Assembly: GCA_027922465.2 (NCBI GenBank)
Contig: BQMF02000011.1
Coordinates: 1,860,001 to 1,924,000 of the forward strand
Reading direction: 5' to 3'
DNA length: 64,000 nt
Source of the DNA: Turritopsis dohrnii
Taxonomy: Eukaryota > Cnidaria > Hydrozoa > Anthoathecata > Oceaniidae
The notes below the pieces were generated by a model, which saw nothing but the letters and a program-made list of their open reading frames with translations, was not told the origin of the DNA and did not search any database. Position numbers and translations under genes: made by a program. Positions 11,899 through 21,632 of this stretch are shown piece after piece (the first letter of the stretch is position 1; each line of letters begins with the position of its first letter).

Positions 11899-12190
11899 CC
11901 TAGTGCGCACAAGACGTTTTTGAGACGTCTCATTTTAATCGCAAAATGGTCGTTTGGTCGTGAGATCATCATGCGACAACGAAGGGACGACTGAAAGTGG
12001 GACGTTCCAATTGTGATCTTTTTACAATCAAATAACGACCTGGTAAAAAGTTTGAAATTTCATTCTGCTGTTACCAAATAGTATACTAACAATAACATAC
12101 TTTATATGGAATTTACAGTCGTAACGATTCTTTTTCTTGGTCGTGGGACGTCTCTATACAGATTAAATTACGACCTTTGAAAGAATTCTA
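11899..12190. mobile_element. Diverged partial copy of the CCCAGCGGG-type element
   Basis: GCGCACAAGACG, GAGACGTCTCATTTTAATCG and AATGGTCGTTTGG here match the left end of the element at 62242, followed by diverged GGGACGT and AACGACCT units. The terminal CCCAGCGGG and the right end are missing. Confidence 0.6.
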
Positions 12191-12336
12191 AATTGTCTAA
12201 AGCGATCAGTCGACAAAGATTCATCGAATATGTTTTACTACAGTTGAATGATTTTAACAATTTAAAATAGACCAGTCACAAATACATAAGACAAAGAGAA
12301 ATTCCCAGGTTATAAATTCACATGTGATATACCTTA

Positions 12337-12932
12337 AGGGAAGAAATTTTGCGGGAAGAAATTTTGGCGGATTCGGCGAATTAGTTCAAAAACCGACAAA
12401 ATCCACCAATATTTCTTCCCGCCAAAAATAACAATTTTGGGGATCCGCCAAAATTAATTCCCGCCAAATTTGATTTTTTTCAAAAGGTATAAAATGCTAG
12501 AATTTCAGCATTACACATCATTATTTCATTTTGTATCAATCAGTACTGACGATTGCTGGTCTTTTCTGACTCTTGATGGGACGAAACGCTTCTGATTTTA
12601 TTATAGATGATGAACTTGATTTGTAAATTACTGTAATAAAAACCTGTGATGTTTTTGTTTTTTAGAAAAACGCTCCATATGTTGGACTTTCCTCTTCTCA
12701 TTTAAATATTTTTTCTCTTTATTCTATCGAGCCACTTAATTGAAAATTGATTATTGGGGGCATCCGCTAAAATTAATTTCCGCTAAATATAAAAATTTTC
12801 CTAACCGCCAATATAAATTCCCGCCAAATTTATTTTTTTTCGCGATCCGTCAAAATAAATTCCGCCAAATTGAGTCGGAATTGGCGGATGAGCTGATCCG
12901 CCAAAATTTCTTCCCGCCAAAATTTCTTCCCT
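12337..12932. mobile_element. MITE rich in CCGCCAAA words, TA duplication
   Basis: Ends AGGGAAGAAATTTTG...CAAAATTTCTTCCCT with TA on both sides (12335-12336 and 12933-12934). The TIRs extend for about 35 bp with small differences. Many internal copies of CCGCCAAA and its inverse lie near both ends. The ORF at 12740-12967 is only a product of these repeats. Confidence 0.72.
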
Positions 12933-12934
12933 TA

Positions 12935-13298
12935 GGTAGAAAGTTTCAAAAGCATAAAATGAGTTAAGAAAAGGTTAAGACTGAATAATGATACATGTAA
13001 TATAAGTTTAAATGAAAAGAGTTTTATACAAAACATGGCGTTTTGTCAAAGTTAAACTGGCAAAGTGGAAACGGAAAACACCTTGTAAACACCTTTTTCG
13101 ATGAAATTAGCGGTGAGTTTCTATTTTCTAAATCCGTTCGGTGAGTATATATACATATTTATACAATCTTGTTGAGCTTATAGTTTCAGTTCTCCAGCAT
13201 CACAAAAACACTGAAGAAGACATAAAAAGAAAACTTCCGTTGATGCTCAAAGATCTCCTGATCGACAAAGAGGTTGGGGAAATTTCAAAAAGGTTTCA
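12935..13298. other. Intergenic; replaces the 3' part of the CenH3 copy
   Basis: No gene recognised. Its right edge (13299) is the point where similarity to the CenH3 gene at 19 kb begins. Confidence 0.35.
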
Positions 13299-13869
13299 AT
13301 GTTTGTATCTTCAAGAAATCGAATAAGAAATGCTTCAGCTGAAGTCTGTAGTGCCTCTAAAGCTTTGCTTTGAATACGAAAGTCTCCACTCGGACAATTC
13401 CTCATAAAAATTACTTTGACTAGACGACAAAATGGCAACTTCGGGATGAGCAAATGCATTGTTCTCTGGTAAAAGCGGATTTCTTGTAGAGCTCTTCTTC
13501 CAGCCTTCCATCTAGTTTGTTTTCTGGAATCAGTCAAAACAGCAGAAAAGATGCAATTAAACCATTCACAGACATTAGATAGTTTTTTTATGTAAGGTCT
13601 CCATAATGACTAATTCAGTTGATCAACTTTAAGTATTGCAGCGGTTACTACCTTCATATTTCGTGTCTGTAACCTACGTTCGAGTCCCACTCACACGAAT
13701 ACATCTTTAAACTCTCCAAAGCATCAAAAGCAGTAAAAAAAATAAAATGAAATAACCAACCATAAAAGATAGCAGCTGAACAATTGAAAACTCATAAGAA
13801 CAACCTTCACACAGAATAAGTCAATACTTACTTAGTTGGAGTTGGATCCTTTGAGCTTTTTGACAGCTG
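13299..13869 (-). pseudogene. Broken duplicate of the CenH3 (CENP-A) gene
   Basis: Copy of the gene at 19052-20025, same orientation, about 5.7 kb away. The exon 2 copy (13299-13523) keeps the acceptor and an open frame through the alpha-N, alpha-1, loop-1 and alpha-2 regions, with a handful of amino-acid changes (for example PGRR to AGRR, STHLL to TMHLL, KEIL to KVIF), then breaks off after EDTNI, so the alpha-3 helix is lost. The exon 1 remnant (13832-13869) keeps the donor and the last part of the N-terminal tail, but about 79 nt including the start codon are deleted, apparently between short TGG repeats. Loss of both the start and the last helix makes a functional histone very unlikely. 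Confidence 0.88.
13632..13690 (+). repeat. tRNA-like (SINE) remnant in the CenH3 pseudogene intron
   Basis: TTGCAGCGGTTACTACC resembles a pol III A box and GTTCGAGTCCCACT a B box about 35 nt later. The left half recurs at the matching place in the intact gene (about 19490), where the B box is lost, so the insertion predates the gene duplication. Confidence 0.5.
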
Positions 13870-13899
13870 GTTTGAGGAGAAGTAGCTACGCGGGAATGA

Positions 13900-14600
13900 G
13901 ATTCGAATTATAGAGACTGAAATATAATAATTTTTTGTAACATCAGCTGCTTCATTTGGTTGATCTTTGACTCGCACTATTATTCTTCTTTGATTAAGGC
14001 GTCATATTGTTTCAACAAGAGGCAAAAGTCGTTGTTGCAAATCCCCTATTTCTTCGTCTTCACATTCTATTGAGAAAATGTTGTTGTTTCTCCTTGATGT
14101 ATAATCATGATATGCATGATAAGTAGATGATTCTCCACCCATTTTGTCAACACCATAATGGTTATATCCTTACGCATCTTCCAATCCTCCTGTTTCAATT
14201 CGTCAGTTGATTTCTTTCAAACCTTTCGAAAGTTCTTCCAATGACGGTTTCATTAAGTAGACTTTCAGCCTCTCTTCCAATAATAATGTCATCTTTTCGT
14301 ATAGATTTCTTTCAGAATAAGCATTGTAATTCTTGGACTTTCCGTCGACATAAATATGCAAGAAAGATAAAATAAGGATATCGCCGTAATGGATATCGCC
14401 GTAATGGTGTTGACATTAAATCATGAAATTGCAAAATCACCGCCGGTCTGTGGAACAAGACAGTTTTACACCAGTTTTGTTATTTTATGCATGCACTATT
14501 TCAGTTGACGTCAAATTCAAAATAATGGCTGACGGGAAAAAACATTGACAAGTTTTAAATATCACCAAGATGGAGAGGCAATCGACTCTTGTGTCCTATA
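13900..14600. other. Intergenic, nothing recognised
   Basis: Only unsupported short frames. A TAATGGATATCGCCG word is repeated in tandem near 14390. Confidence 0.3.
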
Positions 14601-14615
14601 TAACAAGCACTATGA

Positions 14616-14768
14616 GAAAGGTCCCATTTGGAAGAGCAAAAACCTTGTGAAAACCTTGTTAAATTTGCTTGGGTCAGTGAGCATAAAATTACGTCATGCC
14701 TCGTTCTTTCAAACATTTTTATAAGACTTTCCTGCAAAAAGTTTGATGAATTCCAAATGGGACCTTTC
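14616..14768. repeat. Inverted repeat with 18-bp perfect arms
   Basis: GAAAGGTCCCATTTGGAA at 14616-14633 is inverted exactly at 14751-14768. The overlapping frames on both strands (14555-14939) are side effects of this symmetric sequence. Possibly a small MITE core. Confidence 0.5.
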
Positions 14769-15015
14769 CTACCCTCCAAGCACCCAGTTTCCTGTTTGTT
14801 TGTCACACAAAATGGAAGATGCAAAATGATAGATCGAGTTTTCTCACATAAGCACCCCCAGGAATGTTTCACATATACTTATTTGATTAGTGTTTCTTTG
14901 TATCAAAACGGAAAAAGATATTCAGTGAAAAGATTATAGTGCTTTTTTTAAGAACCGCCCAGGACTCAATCAAGCGCCCCGTCCGTATAAGCGCCCACCG
15001 TCACCGTCAAAATTA

Positions 15016-15241
15016 CCTTAGGCCGACTTTTTTTTTGCGTCGCCTTATTTTCGCGGTTTAAGCGAATGAGCGTCTTTTCGCTAAATTAAAGTTGCGGAAA
15101 ATTTAAATTTAGCAAAACTTTTTTTTTACTTTCTGACAATTCTCCGTAATTAAGGGGTCATTCGCTAAAATTAGGTTGCGTTAAATCCGTGTTCATCCAT
15201 TTTCGCAAAATTTTAATGACGTAAAAAAAGTCGGCCTAAGG
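15016..15241. mobile_element. 226-bp MITE with TA duplication, nested in another repeat
   Basis: CCTTAGGCCGACTTTTTTT...AAAAAAAGTCGGCCTAAGG flanked by TA (15014-15015, 15242-15243). It splits a second repeat characterised by GCGCCC words (AAGCGCCCCG at about 14972 and GGGCGCTTAATAATCGACC at about 15253); similar GCC-rich debris lies at 49620-49720. Confidence 0.75.
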
Positions 15242-15296
15242 TATAAGGGCCCAGGGCGCTTAATAATCGACCATTTACAGTAGGTATGGCATTAGT

Positions 15297-18200
15297 GTGA
15301 AACCATTACATTGCTTTCCAATTGAACACAATATGTTTAAGGGAGCTGATCTTAATAGGAATCTGACGATTTTTGTGGTCAGGTGTATATTGGCGATGAA
15401 GTGTAAGAATGAGCTAAGGCGGCTTGTTACTTGGCAACAACCATATCCATCAAACCCTCTTTGGAGAAAAAAAAGGAAAAAATTACATTTGCAAACAAGG
15501 TTGCATGTACTATGGGCAGCATTATACGGATTAAACTTCGTTAAGCTTCGTACATCACCCAACGAGCACCATCATCTAAGAGGATTCTTATCTTGTCGTT
15601 TGATACCACTAAACAAAAATCCTGGTCTTCGCCCAATGGATGCAGGAGAGGTGCTGAGAAGGATTGCTGGAAAGTGTTGGTGTCGGTGATTCGTAGCGAT
15701 ATCTTGGAATCAGTTGGATCACTTCAAGTTTGTGCTGGACACGAATCGAGGTGTGAAGCAGCTGTTCATGCTAAGACGCTATCTAACGATGAGGATTCAG
15801 AAGCAGTGTTATTGATTGATGCATCAAACGCAATAGTGTATCCAGCAATCACGACATATGTGAAGAATTGCTACCAAGTTTCATCTCGACTATTTGTGAT
15901 CGGTGGTTATGAACTTTCATCAGCTGAAGGCACAACGCAGGGTGATCCTATTGCAATGACAGTATACGCAATCGCTATTATATCGCTAATCTTGATGCTT
16001 ATTGAAATAACGAACAAGAAAACAAAAATGGCTGCATATGCTGATGATTTTTCTGCTGTAGGATTTTTGACTCATGTTAAACATTGGTGGGATTCTCTTT
16101 GCGAATTGGGACCAAAGTTTGAATATTTTTTCCAGAACCGAGAAAATGCTCGCTGATTGTGAAACCAGCTTTTTACGATGATACAGTGTCAGCAAATGAC
16201 TGCTGAGGGAAAACGTCATTTTGGTGCTGTTGTTGGTTCTGACACATACAAAGATTCATACGTCTCTAAGAAAGTTACAAGGTGGTGTCAGGAATCGCAA
16301 TTATTGAGCCAAATAGCTAAAATGTAACCTCAAGCTGCCTACAGTTCGTTAGGCGAGAATTATTTTGTTCTACCTCCATTTTTGGAAAAAATGAGCTCCG
16401 ATTGTTTTCAAGCTTTTCAGGATTATTCAGTTGTTTCTCCGTGAGCTTTCTCCAAAAAAAGCGCAAAAACTCCTTCAAACGACAGTCTGATCTTGTTTTA
16501 TCTCCTTATTCGTTATAACGCGTTAAAATTGTTATGTGCTATCTCCAAAACCCAAGCAAATACGGCTTATTCCATGTACAGGTTGATACGAGGGCAGACT
16601 TTTTGGTTTGTTGACTCTTGATCAATTTAGCCTGTTTAAAAGGGTTGGTAAATTTTTCTTTATAGAAGACATGGTTTCGAGTGTTTTTGCGATGAATAAC
16701 TGTTTTAATTGAAGAATACGGTACAAATTTATAATTGCATCAATGCAACAACTTGAATGAAGTTCTTAATGCTGTCTGATTGCACTTGTATTACCACAAA
16801 CGCATGTTTTTGATTCACATTTGGTAGCATTTGCACCAACCCGATGGAGAAAATATCTCAACTGGAGAGAAGGCCCTGTCAATTTGACTATGAATATTAT
16901 CAACTTCTTGAATGATGGAACGACCAGGTTCACGAAACCTCTGTTCGATTATAACTATCTGTGTTGAAAAATAAACTCTTGAAGGACGAGCAGACATATA
17001 ACTTTTTCGATTTTGTGCGACGCACGAGTCAAACCAAAGTATAACTTTTTTAATGGAAGGATAATCCTTAAGAATTCTTTCCATCATTGACATTGTAGTA
17101 CTGACAATGTCATTCCCTCCTCTTCCAGCATAGCTCTTATGCCAAACCACACAATACCCTTTCTTGTTTAATGAACAATATGCCCCATCAAGTTGTATTG
17201 TGATATCTTTCTTTTGTATTAAAAGTTTCCTACATTAGATTTTGACAAGGTTATAACATTTTCTAAGCCAATACAAACAACAGCTACCTTTTCATCTTTA
17301 ATTTCTCGAGCGTTTTTTCGTTCAGCCCTGTTGTCATTTTTAGATGTAACGTGGTTGTTGTATTTTACAGTCAGCTCATGCCAAAGATTTTTAAGGAAAA
17401 CTTGTAGTTTGAGATATTGGAGTGCCCAAGCAACTCCAAGTGATATACACAGAAGCAACTCCAAGGAAAATTGATGTTTTTCGTACTGATTAAAATATTT
17501 TTTGTCAGTTAAAGGTGAATTTGCAAGAGCATGGAGTTAAAACAAAATAATTTTAATAAATATCACTTGTTTCGCTACTATCTCCAATTCCAAACTTTCC
17601 CTGGAGGAGAGTGGGTACTGGGTAATTATTGGTCAGGGTCTCCAAATACAATGTATTCAAAAAGTACCAAGTAATTTTCCATAGAGAGGTTTCTTAAAGA
17701 TTTTGTGAGCTTATGAAATTTAAAACTTAATTTTCTCAGTTTAAAGAGATTGGAGATAGCACAAAATAATTCTTACCTAACGAGTTGTTTTGTTGCTGGC
17801 TATCGACAAAAGTTCAATTACTTAATGAGAACAGTGTCAAATACTGAAAAAGAAATAATACTTATAGATAATGTAACCAAAACGCACTTCATACCTGCTA
17901 TATGCGAAGGTGTTGTCATTAATGACTCCGAGCGATTATTTCTCTCGCTGCCAGTTCGTTTTGGTGGTTTGGTCATTCCAATTTTTGCAGACATTATCTC
18001 AGAAGAATACATACAAGAACTCACAGCGTATAACATCCAAGCCTATTCAGAGAATAGTCAACCAACAGCATCGATTTGAAATAAATGCTGAGAGTAAGAA
18101 GACTAAAAATGACATGACTCGTAAGCAACAGAAACTTATGAACTAAATTGAGAAACTTCGATCCAATCTTTGTGACGAACAGGTGAAACTTATAGAGGTC

Positions 18201-18440
18201 AACCAAGAAGTGGGTGCCTCCCAATTGGTTAAGCTCCGTCCCACTCAAGGTAGAGGGTAACCTACTCAACAAACAAGCATTCTGGGATTTAATCCATCTG
18301 AGGTATAATTGCAGTCTGCCGGAAAACGCCACTTGTTTTTTCTACCACAGGCGGCACGGGTCGCGAATGTCGAAACATTTATGCCCGGTCTGCAGCTACA
18401 TATTATCAGTGAAAAGAGAAAGCAAAATTTTTCTTTGACC
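15297..18440 (+). pseudogene. Decayed reverse-transcriptase ORF, split by an insertion
   Basis: The first part (15297-16330) crosses several frames and contains VLLIDASNAI, a GTTQGDPIAMTVYAIAI motif and the catalytic AYADDFSAVG, so it is a reverse transcriptase. The continuation resumes at about 17745 (FVAGYRQKFNYLMRT, THFIPAICEG, SLPVRFGGLVIPIF) and 18240-18420 (LLNKQAFWDLIHLRYNCSLP), as expected for the downstream half of the same protein. Stops and frameshifts occur throughout. About 1.4 kb between the halves (roughly 16330-17740) is foreign and holds a transposase-like frame on the other strand. The element class is uncertain; the RT motifs are of the RVT_1 type. Confidence 0.75.
16815..17464 (-). 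pseudogene. Transposase-like protein fragments inserted in the RT element
   Basis: Two adjacent minus-strand frames. The upstream one (17464-17219) ends VVCIGLENVITLSKSNVGNF; the downstream one (from about 17207) reads ITIQLDGAYCSLNKKGYCVV, then AGRGGNDIVSTTMSMMERIL, then VILWFDSCVAQNR and FREPGRSIIQEVDNIHSQID. This order (a Pro/Ser-poor strand, GRGGN, then a WSDSC-QN motif, then E-PGH-like EVD) is a recurring transposon-type protein in cnidarian genomes with DDE-like acidic residues. The two frames are offset, so this copy is broken or contains an intron. Confidence 0.6.
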
Positions 18441-18782
18441 ATTTCTTGGTTGTGGAGAAAAATCTGCTCCATGACAGCTGATCCCATAGTGAGTGAAGCT
18501 CATGGGCTAACTGCATGATAGAGTCATTCTTATACCATCTTTTTCTTTTTCTACCTCGAATATCTTTTTCTGTGGTTTTGTACTTTACTTCATTTTTTAT
18601 AATTGGTTGAAATAACATTCTACAGACACCGGGTACTAGGAGTAAAAAAAGGGAAGAAAATGTTACATTTTTAAAACCATATTACAATGAAGTCATATAA
18701 TATTGGAACATTTACAAATATTATCCACAAATTATAAATTTGAAAACATCCTAAGTAAAATTGAGGAAGTCCATCGATGTTT

Positions 18783-18870
18783 ATTCACTGTGATAAAGAG
18801 CATTTCTATTGTAATAGTGTTTATATTTCTATAGAAATGCACTCCTACGCCATGATTTTCAAAATTTGCA
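18783..18870 (-). mobile_element. Partial copy of the AATAAA-bearing MITE family
   Basis: TTTCTATAGAAATGCACTCC and the surrounding bases match the reverse orientation of the copies at 29873 and 54063; both termini are degraded. Confidence 0.6.
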
Positions 18871-19051
18871 GAGAGGTCGTAATTTTCTTTTTACGATCAA
18901 GCTCAAAGCATGTTTTTGTGAGGTCATTAATATCATAAACTCCACAACAGATAAAACCAATTATATAATATATACACCAGCTGCTTCTAGAAGAAAATAA
19001 AACCAAGCCATGTGTAGATAAATAAAAGCTAAAACATTAAAATACTGGAAA

Positions 19052-20025
19052 TTACTGGCCACCAACTTTGGATTCTGAATTCCATTTCAGTCTTTTCACA
19101 AGCTGCATATCCTTCGGTGTTATAGTCACTCTTTTAGCATGAATGGCGCAAATGTTTGTATCTTCAAGAAATCGAATAAGAAATGCTTCAGCTGAAGTCT
19201 GTAGTGCCTCTAAAGCTTTGCTTTGAATACGAAAGTCTCCACTCGGACATTCCCTCATTAAAATTTCTTTCACTAGACGACAAAATGGCAACTTCGGGAT
19301 TAATAAATGCGTTGATCTCTGGTAAAAGCGGATTTCTTGTAGAGCTCTTCTTCCAGGCTTCCATCTAGTTTGTTTTCTGAAATCAGTCAAAACAACAGAA
19401 AAGATGCCATTAAACCATTCACAGACATTAGATAGTTTTTTTTATGTGAGGTATCCATAATGACTAAATCAGTTGTTTTTAGTATTGCAGTGCTTCCTAC
19501 CTTCAAGTTTTGTGTCTGTACCAGTCACGTTATATGTTGATACTCTCAGGGTCTAATCTAGGCCGAAAGAGTGTCCGTTGATCAGATGTTGCCCTCCATG
19601 TTTTTTTTTTAAATTTATTTCGTTTTAAAAACTGAAAAAATCACTCTTGTATACGGGGGTCACAGGTTTAACGCATCGAAATAGAGCTCAGGTTGCCCTT
19701 TTCCTAATGTCCCCTTTTCCCTTCTGCCAGACACTGCCCTTCCATTCTTGATATTACACCCTGACTCTCCAATTAGCCCTCAAAAGCAGTCATGGAAGAT
19801 AAGTCCCAAATTCGTATTGCAATTTGGAAAGTGGAATAACCAACCATAAAAGATAGCAGCTGAACAATTGAAAACTCATAAGAACAACCTTCACACAGAA
19901 TAAGTCAATACTTACTTAGTTGGAGTTGGATCCTTTGAGCTTTTTGACAGCTGGAGACTTTTACGAGGGGATTTCCTGGTTTTGCTTCCATTCATTGGTG
20001 TTGATGTTGTAATGGGCTTCTTCAT
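19052..20025 (-). CDS. CENPA: CenH3 / CENP-A-type centromeric histone H3
   Basis: Histone H3 variant that would mark centromeric nucleosomes. Exon 1 is 20025-19916 (ATG, 36 codons plus 2 nt, donor gtaagt) and exon 2 is 19376-19052 (acceptor atttcag, stop TAA); phases join in AAA (Lys37), giving 144 residues. The N-terminal tail is short, basic and Ser/Thr-rich, and unlike canonical H3. The histone fold runs from about 45 to 134: [20 protein letters not shown] (alpha-N and alpha-1), [10 protein letters not shown], a loop 1 with two more residues than canonical H3 (between EI and QS), [20 protein letters not shown] (alpha-2), then [19 protein letters not shown] (alpha-3). The longer loop 1, AEAF in alpha-2, the divergent tail and the intron are hallmarks of [15 protein letters not shown] is still H3-like, so a non-centromeric H3 variant remains possible but less likely. 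A SINE relic sits in the 539-nt intron. A broken copy lies at 13.3 kb. Confidence 0.88.
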
Positions 20026-20887
20026 TTTGATGGTTTGAGGAGAAGTAGCAACACGGGAATGTTTATGTCTAACCATAATGTATAACTTCTAAATCATATG
20101 ATCATATATTTTAATATACTTGAAAATTGTATGAAAATGCACATGAACTTCTACATAAAAGGTAAGAACAATTTTGACATTGGGCCTTACAATGCTGAAA
20201 ACGGCCTAAATACACGAACTAGTCAATAGCTGGTGTTTTTGTACTGAACCTATTTCACATTTTTGGAATAATAAAGTTTCAGTCCCCAAAAGAATACTTT
20301 ACCTACTGTTTTTTATGTGTACAAATAAAAAACTATTTCTTCATTAAGTTGAAATCTGCTGATTTTGATGTTCATTATTAATTTTATCGAAAGCTTAAAT
20401 GATAGTGATAAAGGCGCCGACTCTCATTCAGAGAAAGCTTAACAAAAGAGAAGAGATTGAGCTGCATTATAAAGTTCCAGGCATAAATTTTGAAAATTAA
20501 ATGAAAAACATATATAAAATCCATCAATCAAATCAATGCACTTTACTCGGACTGTAGATTAATATAAGAAACTGTAGGATTGATTGACACCATATGCAAT
20601 TTACAAGCCATTCATATATAAATAGTCCATATGAGCTTTCTGTATTTCATTTTGATGGAAATGTTGCAAAAAAACTTGGCAGATCAAGTTAAACCAAAAA
20701 CAACATTTAGCAAAAAGCATTTAATTTTTAAATTCAAAATCAAAGAACAGATTGATAGGTCACCTTCAAGTCATCACCCCTTAGTCGATTGCAATCCTGA
20801 CACGTCATGGCAAACATAGTTGTCAAGAGGTGCACAGTCACATGCGTCGTCTCTACGTAAGTGTAATATAAACAAACTTTTATTTAA
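20026..20887. other. Upstream of CenH3; no gene recognised
   Basis: Probable 5' leader and promoter of the minus-strand CenH3 gene. About 20 bp of leader is shared with the pseudogene copy (GCTACTTCTCCTCAAA). Confidence 0.35.
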
Positions 20888-21628
20888 AGGGAAATTAAGC
20901 CTTAAAATTCCTTTTCTGATTTTGAGCATGAAATACTTCATTTATCCTAGAGGAACACCTTTTTATGTATAAAAGGTATTCCAAATGAAAAAAACTGCTA
21001 AAAAAACAACTTAGTTAAATCACCATTACAACTTTCGTTATAAATATCATGACGTTACAGAGCGAATTTCATTTGCAGAAATATCAGACGTAGGCAGTAC
21101 ATGATGGCATGTTTTTTACACCTATGTTCTAAAGATACGAGAAACAGTAGAAAAACAACAAAGACAACACCAAGATATTTATCATTCATCAACATAACAA
21201 TCTTAAACATCAAGAAACAGCAAAATGTAAAACAATTTCATCGTTAACGATTCAAGAAAAACAAAAACAATCATACTGAAGATTTCATTTTATATACACA
21301 TTTGTTCAAAAACTCACTTACGCACATGTACCTGCTATAAATCTAAAACGAAATACTTTTTAACAAAGGTTTTATATCACAAAGAACACAAGAACTTTCA
21401 TCAACAAAAACAAAATATTGTAGTTTATGTAATCCTTTCAAAAACAGCGAACGCGCTGTGACGTCAAAATTTCCATCGCAGAGCACTGCAATGGTGTCCG
21501 TTGTTAGATACTAATAACGAAAAACTGAGTATAATTATCATTTAAGATAATTTTTAATGATCACAGAAGATTAATGAGACCTTTCTGCAGCTAATATAAA
21601 AAGTTTTTGATAAAGGCTTAATTTCCCT
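20888..21628. mobile_element. 741-bp TIR element with TTAA duplication
   Basis: AGGGAAATTAAGCCTT at the left end is inverted at the right end (AAGGCTTAATTTCCCT), and TTAA lies on both sides (20884-20887, 21629-21632). TTAA duplication points to piggyBac or Kolobok. The interior has no coding frame, so it is non-autonomous. Confidence 0.78.
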
Positions 21629-21632
21629 TTAA

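Noticed and set aside
12740..12967. 75-codon ORF in the CCGCCAAA MITE
   Set aside because: Made of the element's repeated words; low-complexity peptide.
14555..14939. Overlapping ORFs of about 100 codons on both strands
   Set aside because: They arise from an inverted repeat; no motif and no splice support.
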